Shown here: positions 1 to 8,405 of the stretch, piece after piece | Numbering within the stretch: the first letter of the stretch is position 1 | How the letters are laid out: each line of letters opens with the position of its first letter | Assembly: GCA_038231295.1 (NCBI GenBank) | Contig: JBBRLP010000012.1 | Coordinates: 5,220-69,219 of the forward strand | DNA length: 64,000 nt | Source of the DNA: JANXLO01 sp038231295 | GTDB lineage: Bacteria > Armatimonadota > Chthonomonadetes > Chthonomonadales > Chthonomonadaceae | Direction of reading: 5' to 3' | The notes under the pieces: generated by a model | What the model was told of the DNA's origin: nothing | Database searches by the model: none | Seen by the model: only the letters and a program-made list of their open reading frames with translations | Made by a program: the position numbers and the translations under genes

Positions 1-698
1 TGGTTCCCGTGCCGACGGAGGCAGACCGCGCTGCCGACCCGCTGGCAATCCGCGTGGAGGCGTACAAGCGTCTGCCTGTGGACGCTCATGCAGTTGTCGG
101 GGAACTGCCGCTGCTCGTGGGCATCGAACCGGTGGAGAATTTTGAGGCGATTGTCGAGCGCAAACTCTATACGCACAACTGCGCTCATGCTGTGCTGGGG
201 TATCTCGGCCATGCAGCGGGCTATGTCTACGGCTACGAGGCTTTGCAGGACATACGTATCGCGTCCCTGCTGCGGGCGGTGCTGGCAGAGTCTTCCGCCG
301 CCCTGGTCGCACGGCACGGTTTTTCCCCGGAGACGCAGGCCGCGCACGTCGCCGATCTGCTGGAGCGGTTTACCAACGCGCATCTGGGCGATACCTGTGT
401 CCGACTGGCTCGTGACCCTATCCGCAAACTCGCGCCGGACGACCGCCTCGTCGGCGCGGCGCGGCTGTGTGAGGCGCAGGGCATCGCGCCGCGTGCGCTC
501 GCGTGGGCGATTGCCGCCGCGCTGCGTTACGACGCGCCGCACGACCCGTCTGCGCCGGAACTTCAGCGGATGCTGCGGGAACAGGGACGCGAACTGACCC
601 TGCGTAAAGTCTGTGGAATTGCGCCGCACGAACCACTTGCCATACTGATTGAAGAGGCGATGGACCTTGTGAGGGCGGGAGCCAAATATGCCGAATGA
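1..698 (+). CDS. mtlD: mannitol-1-phosphate 5-dehydrogenase, C-terminal part (5' end outside window)
   Basis: The visible 229 or so residues match the all-helical C-terminal half of the MtlD / polyol dehydrogenase family, which interconverts mannitol-1-phosphate and fructose-6-phosphate with NAD(H) in the cytoplasm. The signature is the stretch ERKLYTHNCAHAVLGYLGH about 50 residues after the first GTG, equivalent to the family motif with catalytic Lys and His (K-x4-N-x2-H). Family members have about 380 residues with an N-terminal Rossmann domain, which would lie upstream. The frame is open to the first base, so the GTG at 9 is probably internal and the gene is cut by the window edge. It overlaps the next gene by 11 bases, so the first genes form an operon. 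Family is clear, exact polyol substrate is inferred. Confidence 0.85.
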   Translation, partial: VPVPTEADRAADPLAIRVEAYKRLPVDAHAVVGELPLLVGIEPVENFEAIVERKLYTHNCAHAVLGYLGHAAGYVYGYEALQDIRIASLLRAVLAESSAALVARHGFSPETQAAHVADLLERFTNAHLGDTCVRLARDPIRKLAPDDRLVGAARLCEAQGIAPRALAWAIAAALRYDAPHDPSAPELQRMLREQGRELTLRKVCGIAPHEPLAILIEEAMDLVRAGAKYAE

Positions 699-1971
699 AC
701 AGGGCAGCCTGGAGCCTGGGCTGCACCGGGGCGCGACCATACGGGCGATTCGTGCGGAGGAACGCGAAGCCTGCATTGACCTTTGGTGTACGGTGTGGCC
801 CGGAGAGGGCAATCCCGCCTATTTTCGCCGCTACTTCTACGGGGATGTGGACTGGCTGCCGGACTATACGCAGGTTGCGGAACTGGATGGGCGCATCATC
901 AGCGCGGTGCATATCTGCCGCCGCGTGGTGTCCTGCGGGGATTTCCGGCTGACGATGGGTGGCATCGCCAACGTCGCCACCCTCGCCGAGTTCCGGGGCG
1001 ACGGATTCAACTCCGCCTGCCTGCGCCGTGCCATCGCGGTCATGGAGGCCGATGCGATGGACTTCTCACTGCTCTTCACCGGTATTAATCCTTACTACGA
1101 GCGGCATGACTTCACCGATTGGCCCCGCGAACGCCTGCGCGGCACGGTCCAGACTGCGTTTGCGCCGCGTCCCACGCCCTTTCGAGTCCGTCCCGCAACG
1201 GATAGCGATCTTCCGGCGATTCGCGGCCTGTACGATGGCTATAATCGGCATCGTCCCATTGCCGTGCAGCGCACAGAAGCCTACTGGCGCGACTGGATCG
1301 GACGAAAGCCCAGCCAGATGTCGGAGCCGCCGCTGCTGGCACTGGACGCCGAGGGAACGCCGGTCGGCTATATCTTCTATCAGGTGAATTTTTACAACGG
1401 GCATCAGATCAGCGAAGACTATGCCTATGTTACGGAGATCGGCATCGCCCCCGCCGCCGAGCAGCAGGCGGTCGCCACCGCCCTGCTCGACGCTGTGACA
1501 CAGCGTGCGCTCTCTTCCGGCAAGCGGGAACTGCACCTGAGCGTGGGAGCCGAAGCGGAGAACCGGGGCTGGCCCGATCCAATCCGACTCGCACTCTGCG
1601 GCCTGCTGGAGAACTGCACCGCGAACGTAAGTCTGTCCGGGATGGTGCGCCTGCTGCACCGCGACAATCTGCTGCGGAGTTTCGCGCTGGAACTCACCGA
1701 GCGCTGGGCCACCGCCGGGAAGCCGGGCGGGACACTGACGTTCGCGACGCCCTATGGCCTGACACAGTTGGATGCCAACGGCCCGTTTCTGCGCGTCCGT
1801 CCCGCTGAGGAGGCGGGGGCGGGCGAGCCACTGGCGCAGTCCGCACTGTTTGGCCTGCTGTTCGGCTCCCTGCCCCCCGAACGCGCCACCGTGAATACCG
1901 CGCTGCATCCGCTGCTGAAGGCCCTGTTCCCGGCGCGGGCGACCGTCTACTGGGGCGCCGACGGATTTTAG
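688..1971 (+). CDS. GNAT family N-acetyltransferase, two-domain Eis-like
   Basis: A 427-residue protein with an N-terminal acetyltransferase fold (about residues 18-150, with the strand-loop GGIANVATLAEFRGDGFNSA resembling the acetyl-CoA loop), a second GNAT-like half (about 165-290, with VTEIGIAPAAEQQAVATALL) and a C-terminal region of about 110 residues that looks like the SCP2-like domain of Eis-type enzymes. These transfer an acetyl group from acetyl-CoA to an amine, but the substrate cannot be read from sequence. It starts inside mtlD (11-base overlap) and is followed after 52 bases by a sugar isomerase, so it is co-transcribed with sugar-phosphate genes. Its link to their metabolism is unknown. 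Confidence 0.75.
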   Translation: MPNEQGSLEPGLHRGATIRAIRAEEREACIDLWCTVWPGEGNPAYFRRYFYGDVDWLPDYTQVAELDGRIISAVHICRRVVSCGDFRLTMGGIANVATLAEFRGDGFNSACLRRAIAVMEADAMDFSLLFTGINPYYERHDFTDWPRERLRGTVQTAFAPRPTPFRVRPATDSDLPAIRGLYDGYNRHRPIAVQRTEAYWRDWIGRKPSQMSEPPLLALDAEGTPVGYIFYQVNFYNGHQISEDYAYVTEIGIAPAAEQQAVATALLDAVTQRALSSGKRELHLSVGAEAENRGWPDPIRLALCGLLENCTANVSLSGMVRLLHRDNLLRSFALELTERWATAGKPGGTLTFATPYGLTQLDANGPFLRVRPAEEAGAGEPLAQSALFGLLFGSLPPERATVNTALHPLLKALFPARATVYWGADGF

Positions 1972-2023
1972 TCCCGTGAGCATTCGCGCCAACAAATAGC
2001 TGGAAGGAGAGAGCATACCACCG

Positions 2024-3061
2024 ATGTCGTTGATGCTGGATGAGATTTATGAGCAGCCGCAGGCTATAGCCCGTGCGGTCGAACAGGAGTACGCGAATGT
2101 GGCGCGGCTGGTCGCGGAACTGCGTGACCGCGAGATACGACACGTCGTGATCGCCGCACGCGGTACCTCCGATAACGCCGCCACCTACGCCAAATACCTG
2201 ATCGAGATCGTGGGCGGATTTCCCGTCTCCCTGGCCGCTCCCTCCGTCTATACCCTCTACGATGCGACGGTCAATCTGGCGGGCAGCCTGGTGCTGGGAA
2301 TCTCACAGTCCGGGCAGGCCACCGATGTCGTCAAGACCCTCTCTGTCGCCCGCGCCGCCGGGGCGCTGACCGCAGGTATCACCAATGTCGCGGACTCGCC
2401 TCTGAGCAGCGTCAGTGATTTTACGCTGCTCTGCCACGCCGGGGAGGAGCGATCCGTCGCCGCCACCAAGACCTACACCACCGCCCTGGCGCTCATCGCC
2501 CTGCTCGTCGGGCAGTGGGCGAACCATGCGGAACTCCTGAACGGTCTACGGGCAGTCCCCGACCAGATACAGGCCACGCTCGTGATGGATGAAACGGTCG
2601 CCGCCGCCGTCGAGCGCTACCGCTATATTCAGGAGTGCGCGGTGCTGGCACGCGGGCTGAACCAGCCGACTGCGCTGGAGGCCGCCCTGAAGATGACGGA
2701 GACCAGTTATCTCGTCGCCAAGCCCTACTCCGGCGCCGACTTCCTGCACGGCCCTATCGCCATGGTCTCGGAAGGCTTTCCCTGTTTTCTCTTCGCCCCG
2801 GAAGGCCGCGCCTATCCCTCCATGGTCGAACTGGCTCTGAAGCTACGCGAACGCGCTGCCGAGTTGATTATCGTGGCGCACTCGCCGGAGATACTTGCTC
2901 TGGCGACCAAGCCGCTGGCCGTGCCTCTGCCGATACACGAGCTGCTGAGTCCGCTGGTCTACATCGTTCCCGGGCAACTCTGGGCCTACCATCTGGCGCT
3001 GACACGCGGGCAGAACCCGGACAAGCCGCGTGGACTGACCAAAGTGACGCTGACACGCTAG
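2024..3061 (+). CDS. SIS-domain sugar-phosphate isomerase/deaminase (GlmS C-terminal-like, NagB-II type)
   Basis: This 345-residue protein consists of two SIS domains like the isomerase half of GlmS but has no glutaminase domain. Visible motifs are RGTSDNAA (46-53), the phosphosugar loop SQSGQATD (94-101), RSVAATKT (143-150) and YSGADFLHGPIAMV, whose His242 corresponds to the ring-opening His, and Glu219 in the sequence TALEAALK. Such stand-alone proteins deaminate or isomerise amino-sugar 6-phosphates (glucosamine-6-phosphate deaminase type II, AgaS, FrlB). Start is the ATG after GGAAGGAGAG. Operon position with mtlD fits entry of hexose phosphates into fructose-6-phosphate. The precise sugar is inferred. 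Confidence 0.8.
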   Translation: MSLMLDEIYEQPQAIARAVEQEYANVARLVAELRDREIRHVVIAARGTSDNAATYAKYLIEIVGGFPVSLAAPSVYTLYDATVNLAGSLVLGISQSGQATDVVKTLSVARAAGALTAGITNVADSPLSSVSDFTLLCHAGEERSVAATKTYTTALALIALLVGQWANHAELLNGLRAVPDQIQATLVMDETVAAAVERYRYIQECAVLARGLNQPTALEAALKMTETSYLVAKPYSGADFLHGPIAMVSEGFPCFLFAPEGRAYPSMVELALKLRERAAELIIVAHSPEILALATKPLAVPLPIHELLSPLVYIVPGQLWAYHLALTRGQNPDKPRGLTKVTLTR

Positions 3062-3078
3062 GAAGGCAGAGACCGGGG

Positions 3079-4230
3079 ATGTTACGGCGGATCGCAGGGA
3101 TCGTGGAGAAAATCGTCCGGGAGCGGCCCGGCGCACAGGAGATTCTGGTGCGCGTGGAGACGCCTGCCTCCGACACGGCGGATATCTCTCCGGCACAGAC
3201 CGCGACGGGCCTGCGTCCCGCCCTGAATCTCATCACGCTGACCGGGCGTATTGCGCCGGGTGAGCGGGTGCTGCTCAATACCATTGCGGTGGAGATGGGG
3301 CTGGGAACCGGCGGGCAGGACTTCGTGGTGACCGCGCTGGAGCGTCCGGACAGCCCGCAATCGCCTCCTCCGGGCCATATTCTCAAGATGCGCTATACGC
3401 CGCTCCAGACTCCGGTGCTGGCGGTTGAGGCCCCGGAAAGCCCGCATCACGACGCCATACGCCTCTTCGCCGGGCTGGACGATCTGCCCGTCGTCTGCGC
3501 GGAACTGCACAGCCAACTCCCCGCCATCTGCGCCGCCGCGCACTGGGCGGCGGAAAAGCACGCCTTTTCGCGCCCGCCGCGTATCGCTTACATCATGACG
3601 GACGGGGCTGCGCTGCCGCTCGCCCTCAGCCGCCTGGTGCCGGAACTCAAAGCCCACGGCCTGCTGACGGCGACAATCACGACCGGGCAGGCGTTCGGCG
3701 GTGACTACGAGGCGGTCAATCTCTACTCGGCGCTCGCAGCGGCGAGAGCGGTCGTGGAAGCCGACATCATTGTGGTCGCGCAGGGGCCGGGAACGGTGGG
3801 AACCAACACCACTCTGGGCTTTTCGGGCGTAGATCAGGGGCTGGCGATCAACGCGGCAGCTTCCCTCGGCGGAGTGCCTATCGCCGTTGCCCGCATCAGT
3901 TTCGCCGATCCCCGCCGCCGCCACGCCGGACTTAGCCACCATACCATGACTGTGCTGACCCGCATCGCCCGTGCGCCCGCTCTGCTTCCCCTGCCGCGCC
4001 TCTCCCCGGAGCAGAACCACGCCCTCTACACTCTGCTGGAATCTTCCGGCCTCTCCGAAACCCACGACCCCATCACGATAGATGCCGACCAGGGTCTGGC
4101 CGCGCTGGAAGCGCATGGCCTCCATGTCACCACGATGGGCCGTTCGCTCACCGAAGAGCGGCCCTTCTTCCTTGCCGCCGCCGCCGCCGGTCTGCTCGCC
4201 GCGCAGCTTATCGAATCGCGCATGAACTGA
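3079..4230 (+). CDS. DUF3866 family protein
   Basis: A 383-residue cytoplasmic protein beginning MLRRIAGIVEKIV, 17 bases after the preceding stop and behind AGGAAGG. I recognise it as DUF3866: N-terminal beta-rich part with a conserved GxRPALNLITLTG-like segment and the phrase VLLNTIAVEMGLGTGGQDFVV, a middle hexapeptide region HILKMRYTPLQTPVLAVE, then alpha/beta parts with DIIVVAQGPGTVGTNTTLGF and a C-terminal Ala-rich helix. No catalytic function is established for the family. The reading frame stays open upstream to 2635, but that part overlaps the SIS gene and is a shadow. Conserved placement beside central metabolism genes gives no firm role. Confidence 0.8.
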   Translation: MLRRIAGIVEKIVRERPGAQEILVRVETPASDTADISPAQTATGLRPALNLITLTGRIAPGERVLLNTIAVEMGLGTGGQDFVVTALERPDSPQSPPPGHILKMRYTPLQTPVLAVEAPESPHHDAIRLFAGLDDLPVVCAELHSQLPAICAAAHWAAEKHAFSRPPRIAYIMTDGAALPLALSRLVPELKAHGLLTATITTGQAFGGDYEAVNLYSALAAARAVVEADIIVVAQGPGTVGTNTTLGFSGVDQGLAINAAASLGGVPIAVARISFADPRRRHAGLSHHTMTVLTRIARAPALLPLPRLSPEQNHALYTLLESSGLSETHDPITIDADQGLAALEAHGLHVTTMGRSLTEERPFFLAAAAAGLLAAQLIESRMN

Positions 4231-4285
4231 ACCGGCCCCTGCCGTATGCCTCCACAGAGCGAAGTTTCGCGCTACCTTCCTCTCC

Positions 4286-4579
4286 TCAATGCCCTACTGA
4301 ATCGCCGCGATGCCCGGTCCGGTCGTGTCTGCCAAGTTTCAGACCCAGCGCATAGTCGCCTAGCAGCGCGGCGACAGCCATTATCGCAAAATCCACAAAC
4401 AGGTATCCCATCGAGTTTTTTACAGGCGCAGTATTCGGCATCGCCAGTCGCGTGAAACCCAGTATCAGCGGAATCGCCAATGTCTTCACAAAAACACGCG
4501 CTCCGCCGGAACTCCATGCCCCCAGAAATCCCACCAGCAGCCCGACTGTAAACAGTCCGCCCCACCATCCCCAGATCAT
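4286..4579 (-). CDS. small membrane protein, function unknown
   Basis: A 97-residue hydrophobic protein starting MIWGWWGGLFTVGLLVGFLG behind a strong CTCCGGAGGAGCG ribosome site. Three membrane segments are visible: about residues 4-22, 28-46 with KTLAIPLILGFTRLA, and 59-79 with LFVDFAIMAVAALLGDYALG. The polar C-terminus has KLGRHDRTGHRG. It converges on the DUF3866 gene. I do not recognise a family. The good ribosome site, the membrane profile and codon use in the same style as neighbours support a real gene. Confidence 0.6.
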   Translation of the reverse strand: MIWGWWGGLFTVGLLVGFLGAWSSGGARVFVKTLAIPLILGFTRLAMPNTAPVKNSMGYLFVDFAIMAVAALLGDYALGLKLGRHDRTGHRGDSVGH

Positions 4580-4823
4580 AATTCGCTCCTCCGGAGAATT
4601 TCTGTCCCCCCGTAAGGCAAAGATACGGATATGCAGCGGCCAATATACGCAGATTCACGTACAGACCCACGTCATGCAGAAAAGTATAATAGTAATAGGA
4701 GGCAGCCAGAAGCTGTCCTGAACACGAGACTGCAATCTCAGGCGACCCCTGAAATATCAGCCACTGTGACGCAGACACGAGAAAGTTACTGATGACTTAT
4801 AGCACCGATCTCCAGAACGCCTT

Positions 4824-4868
4824 AAAAGTCAGGCGGCGATAAACTGAGCATCGCTGCCTGACTTTTTT
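4824..4868 (+). terminator. Rho-independent terminator-like hairpin
   Basis: The arms AAAAGTCAGGCGGCGAT and ATCGCTGCCTGACTTTTTT pair over about 17 bases with one G-U, separated by a loop of about 8 bases, and end in a run of six T on the plus strand. The preceding A-run makes it look bidirectional. Reading plus, it could end the sugar-phosphate operon far downstream, and reading minus it lies upstream of the small membrane protein gene. Confidence 0.7.
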
Positions 4869-5029
4869 GAAGATTTTATGCTTGCCCGCGCACTTACGCG
4901 CTTAGGTTGCGTGTAAGTAAGTGTAATCCACTATAGGATTACGCGGTTTTCCTCATATCTTAGGGTATAGAAACAGGCTATACTATAGTTGCATCGAGAA
5001 GCGACGCTCATTCAGATCGGAATAATGTT

Positions 5030-5209
5030 ATGCAGTCAGCAGAATCCTTAATCGAAGAGAATTCAAAAGTGGTCCATACGAGTTGGGGCGTCCGCCTCCT
5101 GATAATGTTGGCTCAGCTTTTCTTTGCAGAAATGCGGGGGCTGTTTCTCCTCTGGCTAGCCCTCACACCCGACCGGGAGAGCCGAGAGATGGTCTCCCGG
5201 TCCACGTGA
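5030..5209 (+). CDS. possible 59-residue small protein
   Basis: An open frame from ATG at 5030 encodes a peptide with a polar start (MQSAESLIEENSK), a hydrophobic segment around LLIMLAQLFFAEMRGLFLLW and a charged tail. The ribosome site is weak (GGAA nine bases upstream). A TATACT -10-like box lies 50 bases upstream. There is no recognised homology. It could be chance, since the DNA stem at 5171-5202 falls inside it. Confidence 0.2.
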   Translation: MQSAESLIEENSKVVHTSWGVRLLIMLAQLFFAEMRGLFLLWLALTPDRESREMVSRST

Positions 5210-5298
5210 CTAACCAGCCGCGAGGCCGCTCTTGACAGCGAGGCCGAAAAAAAGGGTGATATCAGGGAGAGGGAGCAATGACTTTTCCCTCCGCCCTG

Positions 5299-5823
5299 CT
5301 ACTCCTTTAGGAGCGCTTCCACTTTTGCATCCAGATTTCCGCTCGGATTATAGCCTTCAACAAACTGGCTGATACGGCCTTTTTTGTCAATCAGGAACAT
5401 CGCCGGGATGCCGTTGAAAACGTATTTCGATCCAATGTCGGGAATGTCGGAGGCCAGTACGACCGGATAGGTCATTCCCATCTCCTTGACGGCTGTCGGA
5501 ATGTTGCCAGCGCTACTCGATTCATCTACCGAGACACCTACGACTTCCAGCCCCTTCGCATGGTATTTCTCATAGGTACGCTCTAATTCGGGGATGCTCT
5601 GTCGGCACGGCTGGCACCAGGTAGCCCAGAAATCCAGAATCACTACCTTGCCCTTCCAGGAGGAGAGCGCGACTGGCGCGGCTCCTTTGGTAAGGGGCAG
5701 GGCAATTTCCGGCGCAGGCTTGTTTTCCTCGTCTGCGGTCACCCCGGAAACAGAACCCGTCTGCGGTCCGCACCCCCACAATACGACGGCTGCTCCCGCC
5801 AACGCCACTCTTCTCCAGTTCAT
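5299..5823 (-). CDS. TlpA/ResA-like thioredoxin-fold lipoprotein
   Basis: From the ATG at 5823 (behind AAAGGTGGGC) the protein has 174 residues. A short signal peptide ends in the lipobox LWGC with Cys18 as the lipid anchor, and an AhpC/TSA-TlpA domain follows. The redox motif is WCQPC (Cys70 and Cys73) after VVILDFWAT, and the cis-proline region is FNGIPAMFLID. Members reduce disulfides or haem-binding cysteines of exported proteins outside the membrane, for example in cytochrome c maturation. A GTG three codons earlier is a weaker start. The two dihaem lipoproteins in this window are plausible clients, which is inference. It lies 43 bases after mutS2 in the same direction. Confidence 0.85.
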   Translation of the reverse strand: MNWRRVALAGAAVVLWGCGPQTGSVSGVTADEENKPAPEIALPLTKGAAPVALSSWKGKVVILDFWATWCQPCRQSIPELERTYEKYHAKGLEVVGVSVDESSSAGNIPTAVKEMGMTYPVVLASDIPDIGSKYVFNGIPAMFLIDKKGRISQFVEGYNPSGNLDAKVEALLKE

Positions 5824-5866
5824 CCTGCCCACCTTTCCCGCTCCCTCGGGAGCTTTGACTCGCCTC

Positions 5867-8263
5867 TCAGCCCTTAAACGTAATCACGGTCGCGCCCTCA
5901 CCACCCTCACCCTCATTGCCAAGACGGACGGAGGCGACCGCCGGATGATCCTGAAGAAACTCCCAGACGGCCCGGCGCAGTGCGCCCGTTCCCCGGCCAT
6001 GCACGATACGCGCCTGCCCCATTCCGGCGGCATAGGCGTCATCCACATACTTGTCGAGCAACGGCTGCGCCTCCTCCACCCGCATCGCTCTCAGCATCAG
6101 TTCCGGGGCTATCTGCATGGATTTCCGCATGGCGATGGCGCTCGCGCCGGAGGTTTCGGCATCGTTTTTGCGGGTCGCCTTGCGTTCGGCAGCAGCGGCC
6201 TCCGACTTCGGCAGCGGCCGCAGTTGGTCAAGCGGCAGGGTCGCCCGCATCACGCCGATCTGCACCGCGACCACGCCCTCACGCGGGGTCTCGAGTATCT
6301 GTCCGTCCATATTCAGCGAAAGGACGCGCACCCGGTCTCCCGCTTTGAAGACATGGCCCGGCTCCATCGGGGCCAGCTCTTCTTTGGGCGTGTTGGCCGG
6401 ATTGTCGGAGAGGGCGGCAAAGGTGTCGCTGCGGAGCGAGTTGACGCGCTGCCGGACGCTGGTGCCTTTCTTAGCCCCTTTGTTCATACGCTGGAGGTCG
6501 CTGAGGATATTCTCCGCCTTATCGCTGGTGCGGCGCAGAATCTCGCGGGCTTCCTCCTGCGCCTGCTGGCGGACGGTGCGCTGTACCTCCGCAATCTGCC
6601 TGACGCGGGTCTGGTACTCTTCGCGGGCGGCATAGGCTTCGTCCCGGGCGCGAGTGGCGGCAGTTTCCGCTTCCCGCGCCTGCCGTCGGCTCTGCTCGAT
6701 CTGCTGAAGCAGCGCTCCCGTCTCGATTTCGCGGTTGGAGAGAAAGGCGCGGGCGTCCTCCACGATCTCCGCCCGCAGCCCGATGCGGGAGGCGATATAG
6801 AGCGCGTTTGACATTCCCGGTACGCCGAGCAGAATCCGATAGGTGGGCGACAGCGTCTCGGTATCGAACTCCACGCTGGCGTTCTCCACTCCGGCGCGGG
6901 CATAGGCGTACTCTTTGAGTTCGCCATAGTGGGTGGTCGCCACGACGCGGGCGTTGTGCGTCATCAGATGGTCAAGCAGGGCTTTGGCGAGCGCCGCGCC
7001 CTCGGCGGGGTCGGTTCCCGCCCCCATCTCGTCCATCAGAATAAGCGCGTTGTTCCCTACCGTCTCCACGATCCGCACGATATTCTTGAGGTGGGCGCTG
7101 AAGGTGGAGAGGCTCTGTTGAATGTCCTGTTCGTCGCCGATGTCGGCGTAGACCTGATCGAACAGCGCGATGTCGCTGTCGGCGGAGGCGGGAATCTGCA
7201 AGCCTGCCAGCGTCATCAGGGTGAGCAGGCCGATGGTCTTGAGCGTGACGGTTTTGCCGCCCGTGTTCGGACCGGTGATGAGCAGGGTGGTAAACTTCTC
7301 GCCCAGTTCGATGTCTATCGGCACGACCTTACCGGGCAGCAGCGGATGCCGCGCATGGTAGAGTTTGACGATGCCGCGCCGGTTCAGGTGCGGCTCCTGT
7401 GCGTCCATCTCCTCGGCCAGAACCGCCTTGGCGTGAATCAGGTCCAGATGCCCCAGGATAGAGGCCAGTCGCTGAATCTCGTCGTAGTAGCTGCCGGTCA
7501 GCACTCCCAGGTCGGCGAGGATGCGTTCGACCTCCTGCTCCTCTTTCAGCGTCAACTGCTTGAACTCATTGCCGAGTTCCACAGTCTGCGCGGGTTCCAT
7601 GAAGACGGTTGCGCCGGACTGGCTGGTATCGTGGACGATGCCGCCGAACGCCCGCGCATACTCGGCCTTGACGGGGATGCAGTAGCGTCCTCCGCGCACC
7701 GTGACGACGAACTCCTGCACGAACGTCTTGATGCGGTCGTTGGTCAACATACTCTGGAGCCGGTCGTTGAGGCGATGGGCGGTGACTTTGATCTGTCCGC
7801 GCAGCCGTCCGAGTTCCGGCGAGGCGCTGTCCTTCACCTCCGCGCTTTCACTGATACTGCTCTCGATGCGGGTCTCCAGGATTTGCAGCACCGGCAGGTT
7901 GGTCGCCATCTCCGCCAGCAGCGGGTACTTCTCCGCCCGATTCAGCAGGAACATCCGCAGGCGTCGGCCTGCGGCGGCAGTATGCATCACCTCCAGCAGT
8001 TCGTGCGGGGTCAGGCGGCTGGCGATGCGGGCGCGTTCCGCCGTCTCGCGAACATCGCGGATTCCGCCGAGCGGCATTCCGTTGTCGTGGTCGCGCAGTT
8101 CGCGGGCCTCCCGCGTCTCCTGCAGGCGGCGCGTGACCGTCTCCGGGTAGGGCAGCGGCTCCAACTGCTGCGCGAACTCCCTGCCGATGCCGTTCGAGGT
8201 ATGCACGGCGAGCCTGTCGAGTATTTTGCGATATTCCAGTAACTGGAGCGAATGTGCGTCCAT
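5867..8263 (-). CDS. mutS2: MutS2 family DNA-binding ATPase/nuclease
   Basis: Full-length MutS2 of 798 residues. MutS2 binds branched DNA or collided ribosomes, depending on species. It lacks the mismatch-binding N-domain of MutS. Visible parts are the clamp/lever region (about 1-300), Walker A GPNTGGKT (331-338), Walker B ILMDEMGAGTDP with Asp-Glu at 411-412, a long coiled coil of Arg, Glu and Ala-rich helices (about 510-640), a KOW-like segment (about 650-700) and a C-terminal Smr domain with HGRGTGALR. The ATG at 8263 starts the typical MDAHSLQLLEYRKIL. Odd point: the Smr LDLR nuclease motif reads LMLR here, with the Asp missing, while the HGxG motif is kept. Confidence 0.95.
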   Translation of the reverse strand: MDAHSLQLLEYRKILDRLAVHTSNGIGREFAQQLEPLPYPETVTRRLQETREARELRDHDNGMPLGGIRDVRETAERARIASRLTPHELLEVMHTAAAGRRLRMFLLNRAEKYPLLAEMATNLPVLQILETRIESSISESAEVKDSASPELGRLRGQIKVTAHRLNDRLQSMLTNDRIKTFVQEFVVTVRGGRYCIPVKAEYARAFGGIVHDTSQSGATVFMEPAQTVELGNEFKQLTLKEEQEVERILADLGVLTGSYYDEIQRLASILGHLDLIHAKAVLAEEMDAQEPHLNRRGIVKLYHARHPLLPGKVVPIDIELGEKFTTLLITGPNTGGKTVTLKTIGLLTLMTLAGLQIPASADSDIALFDQVYADIGDEQDIQQSLSTFSAHLKNIVRIVETVGNNALILMDEMGAGTDPAEGAALAKALLDHLMTHNARVVATTHYGELKEYAYARAGVENASVEFDTETLSPTYRILLGVPGMSNALYIASRIGLRAEIVEDARAFLSNREIETGALLQQIEQSRRQAREAETAATRARDEAYAAREEYQTRVRQIAEVQRTVRQQAQEEAREILRRTSDKAENILSDLQRMNKGAKKGTSVRQRVNSLRSDTFAALSDNPANTPKEELAPMEPGHVFKAGDRVRVLSLNMDGQILETPREGVVAVQIGVMRATLPLDQLRPLPKSEAAAAERKATRKNDAETSGASAIAMRKSMQIAPELMLRAMRVEEAQPLLDKYVDDAYAAGMGQARIVHGRGTGALRRAVWEFLQDHPAVASVRLGNEGEGGEGATVITFKG

Positions 8264-8405
8264 CGTTGTCCTGCTCAAAATGGTAGTGTCGGCGCAGATT
8301 CCGAAAGGTCTGCTCTGCGCCCGCCCTCTATCGTCTGCTTTACCCCTCACGCTAAAGAATGCACTTCAGCGACCTTGCGTTAGCCCATCGTTTTCCCGAA
8401 TTGTC

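Larger units (their letters stand above)
4580..5298. other. 719-base intergenic region with several inverted repeats
   Basis: No recognisable gene fills this stretch, which is more AT-rich than its surroundings. It holds a terminator-like hairpin (4824-4868), an imperfect inverted repeat with CTTACGCGC and GCGTGTAAG (about 4890-4917), a perfect 7-bp inverted repeat GTAATCC/GGATTAC (4923-4942), a possible -10 TATACT at 4979-4984, a small open frame (5030-5209) and a perfect 10-bp stem GACCGGGAGA/TCTCCCGGTC (5171-5202). The T-run reading on the minus strand at about 5247-5254 follows the tlpA-like gene and may end it. Confidence 0.6.

Noticed and set aside
2635..3078. N-terminal extension of the DUF3866 frame
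   Set aside because: It overlaps the SIS gene fully in another frame, and the ATG at 3079 has a ribosome site and the family N-terminus.
6929..8242. 437-residue plus frame opposite mutS2
   Set aside because: MutS2 on the minus strand has full-length domain order. The antisense frame lacks ribosome site and motifs.
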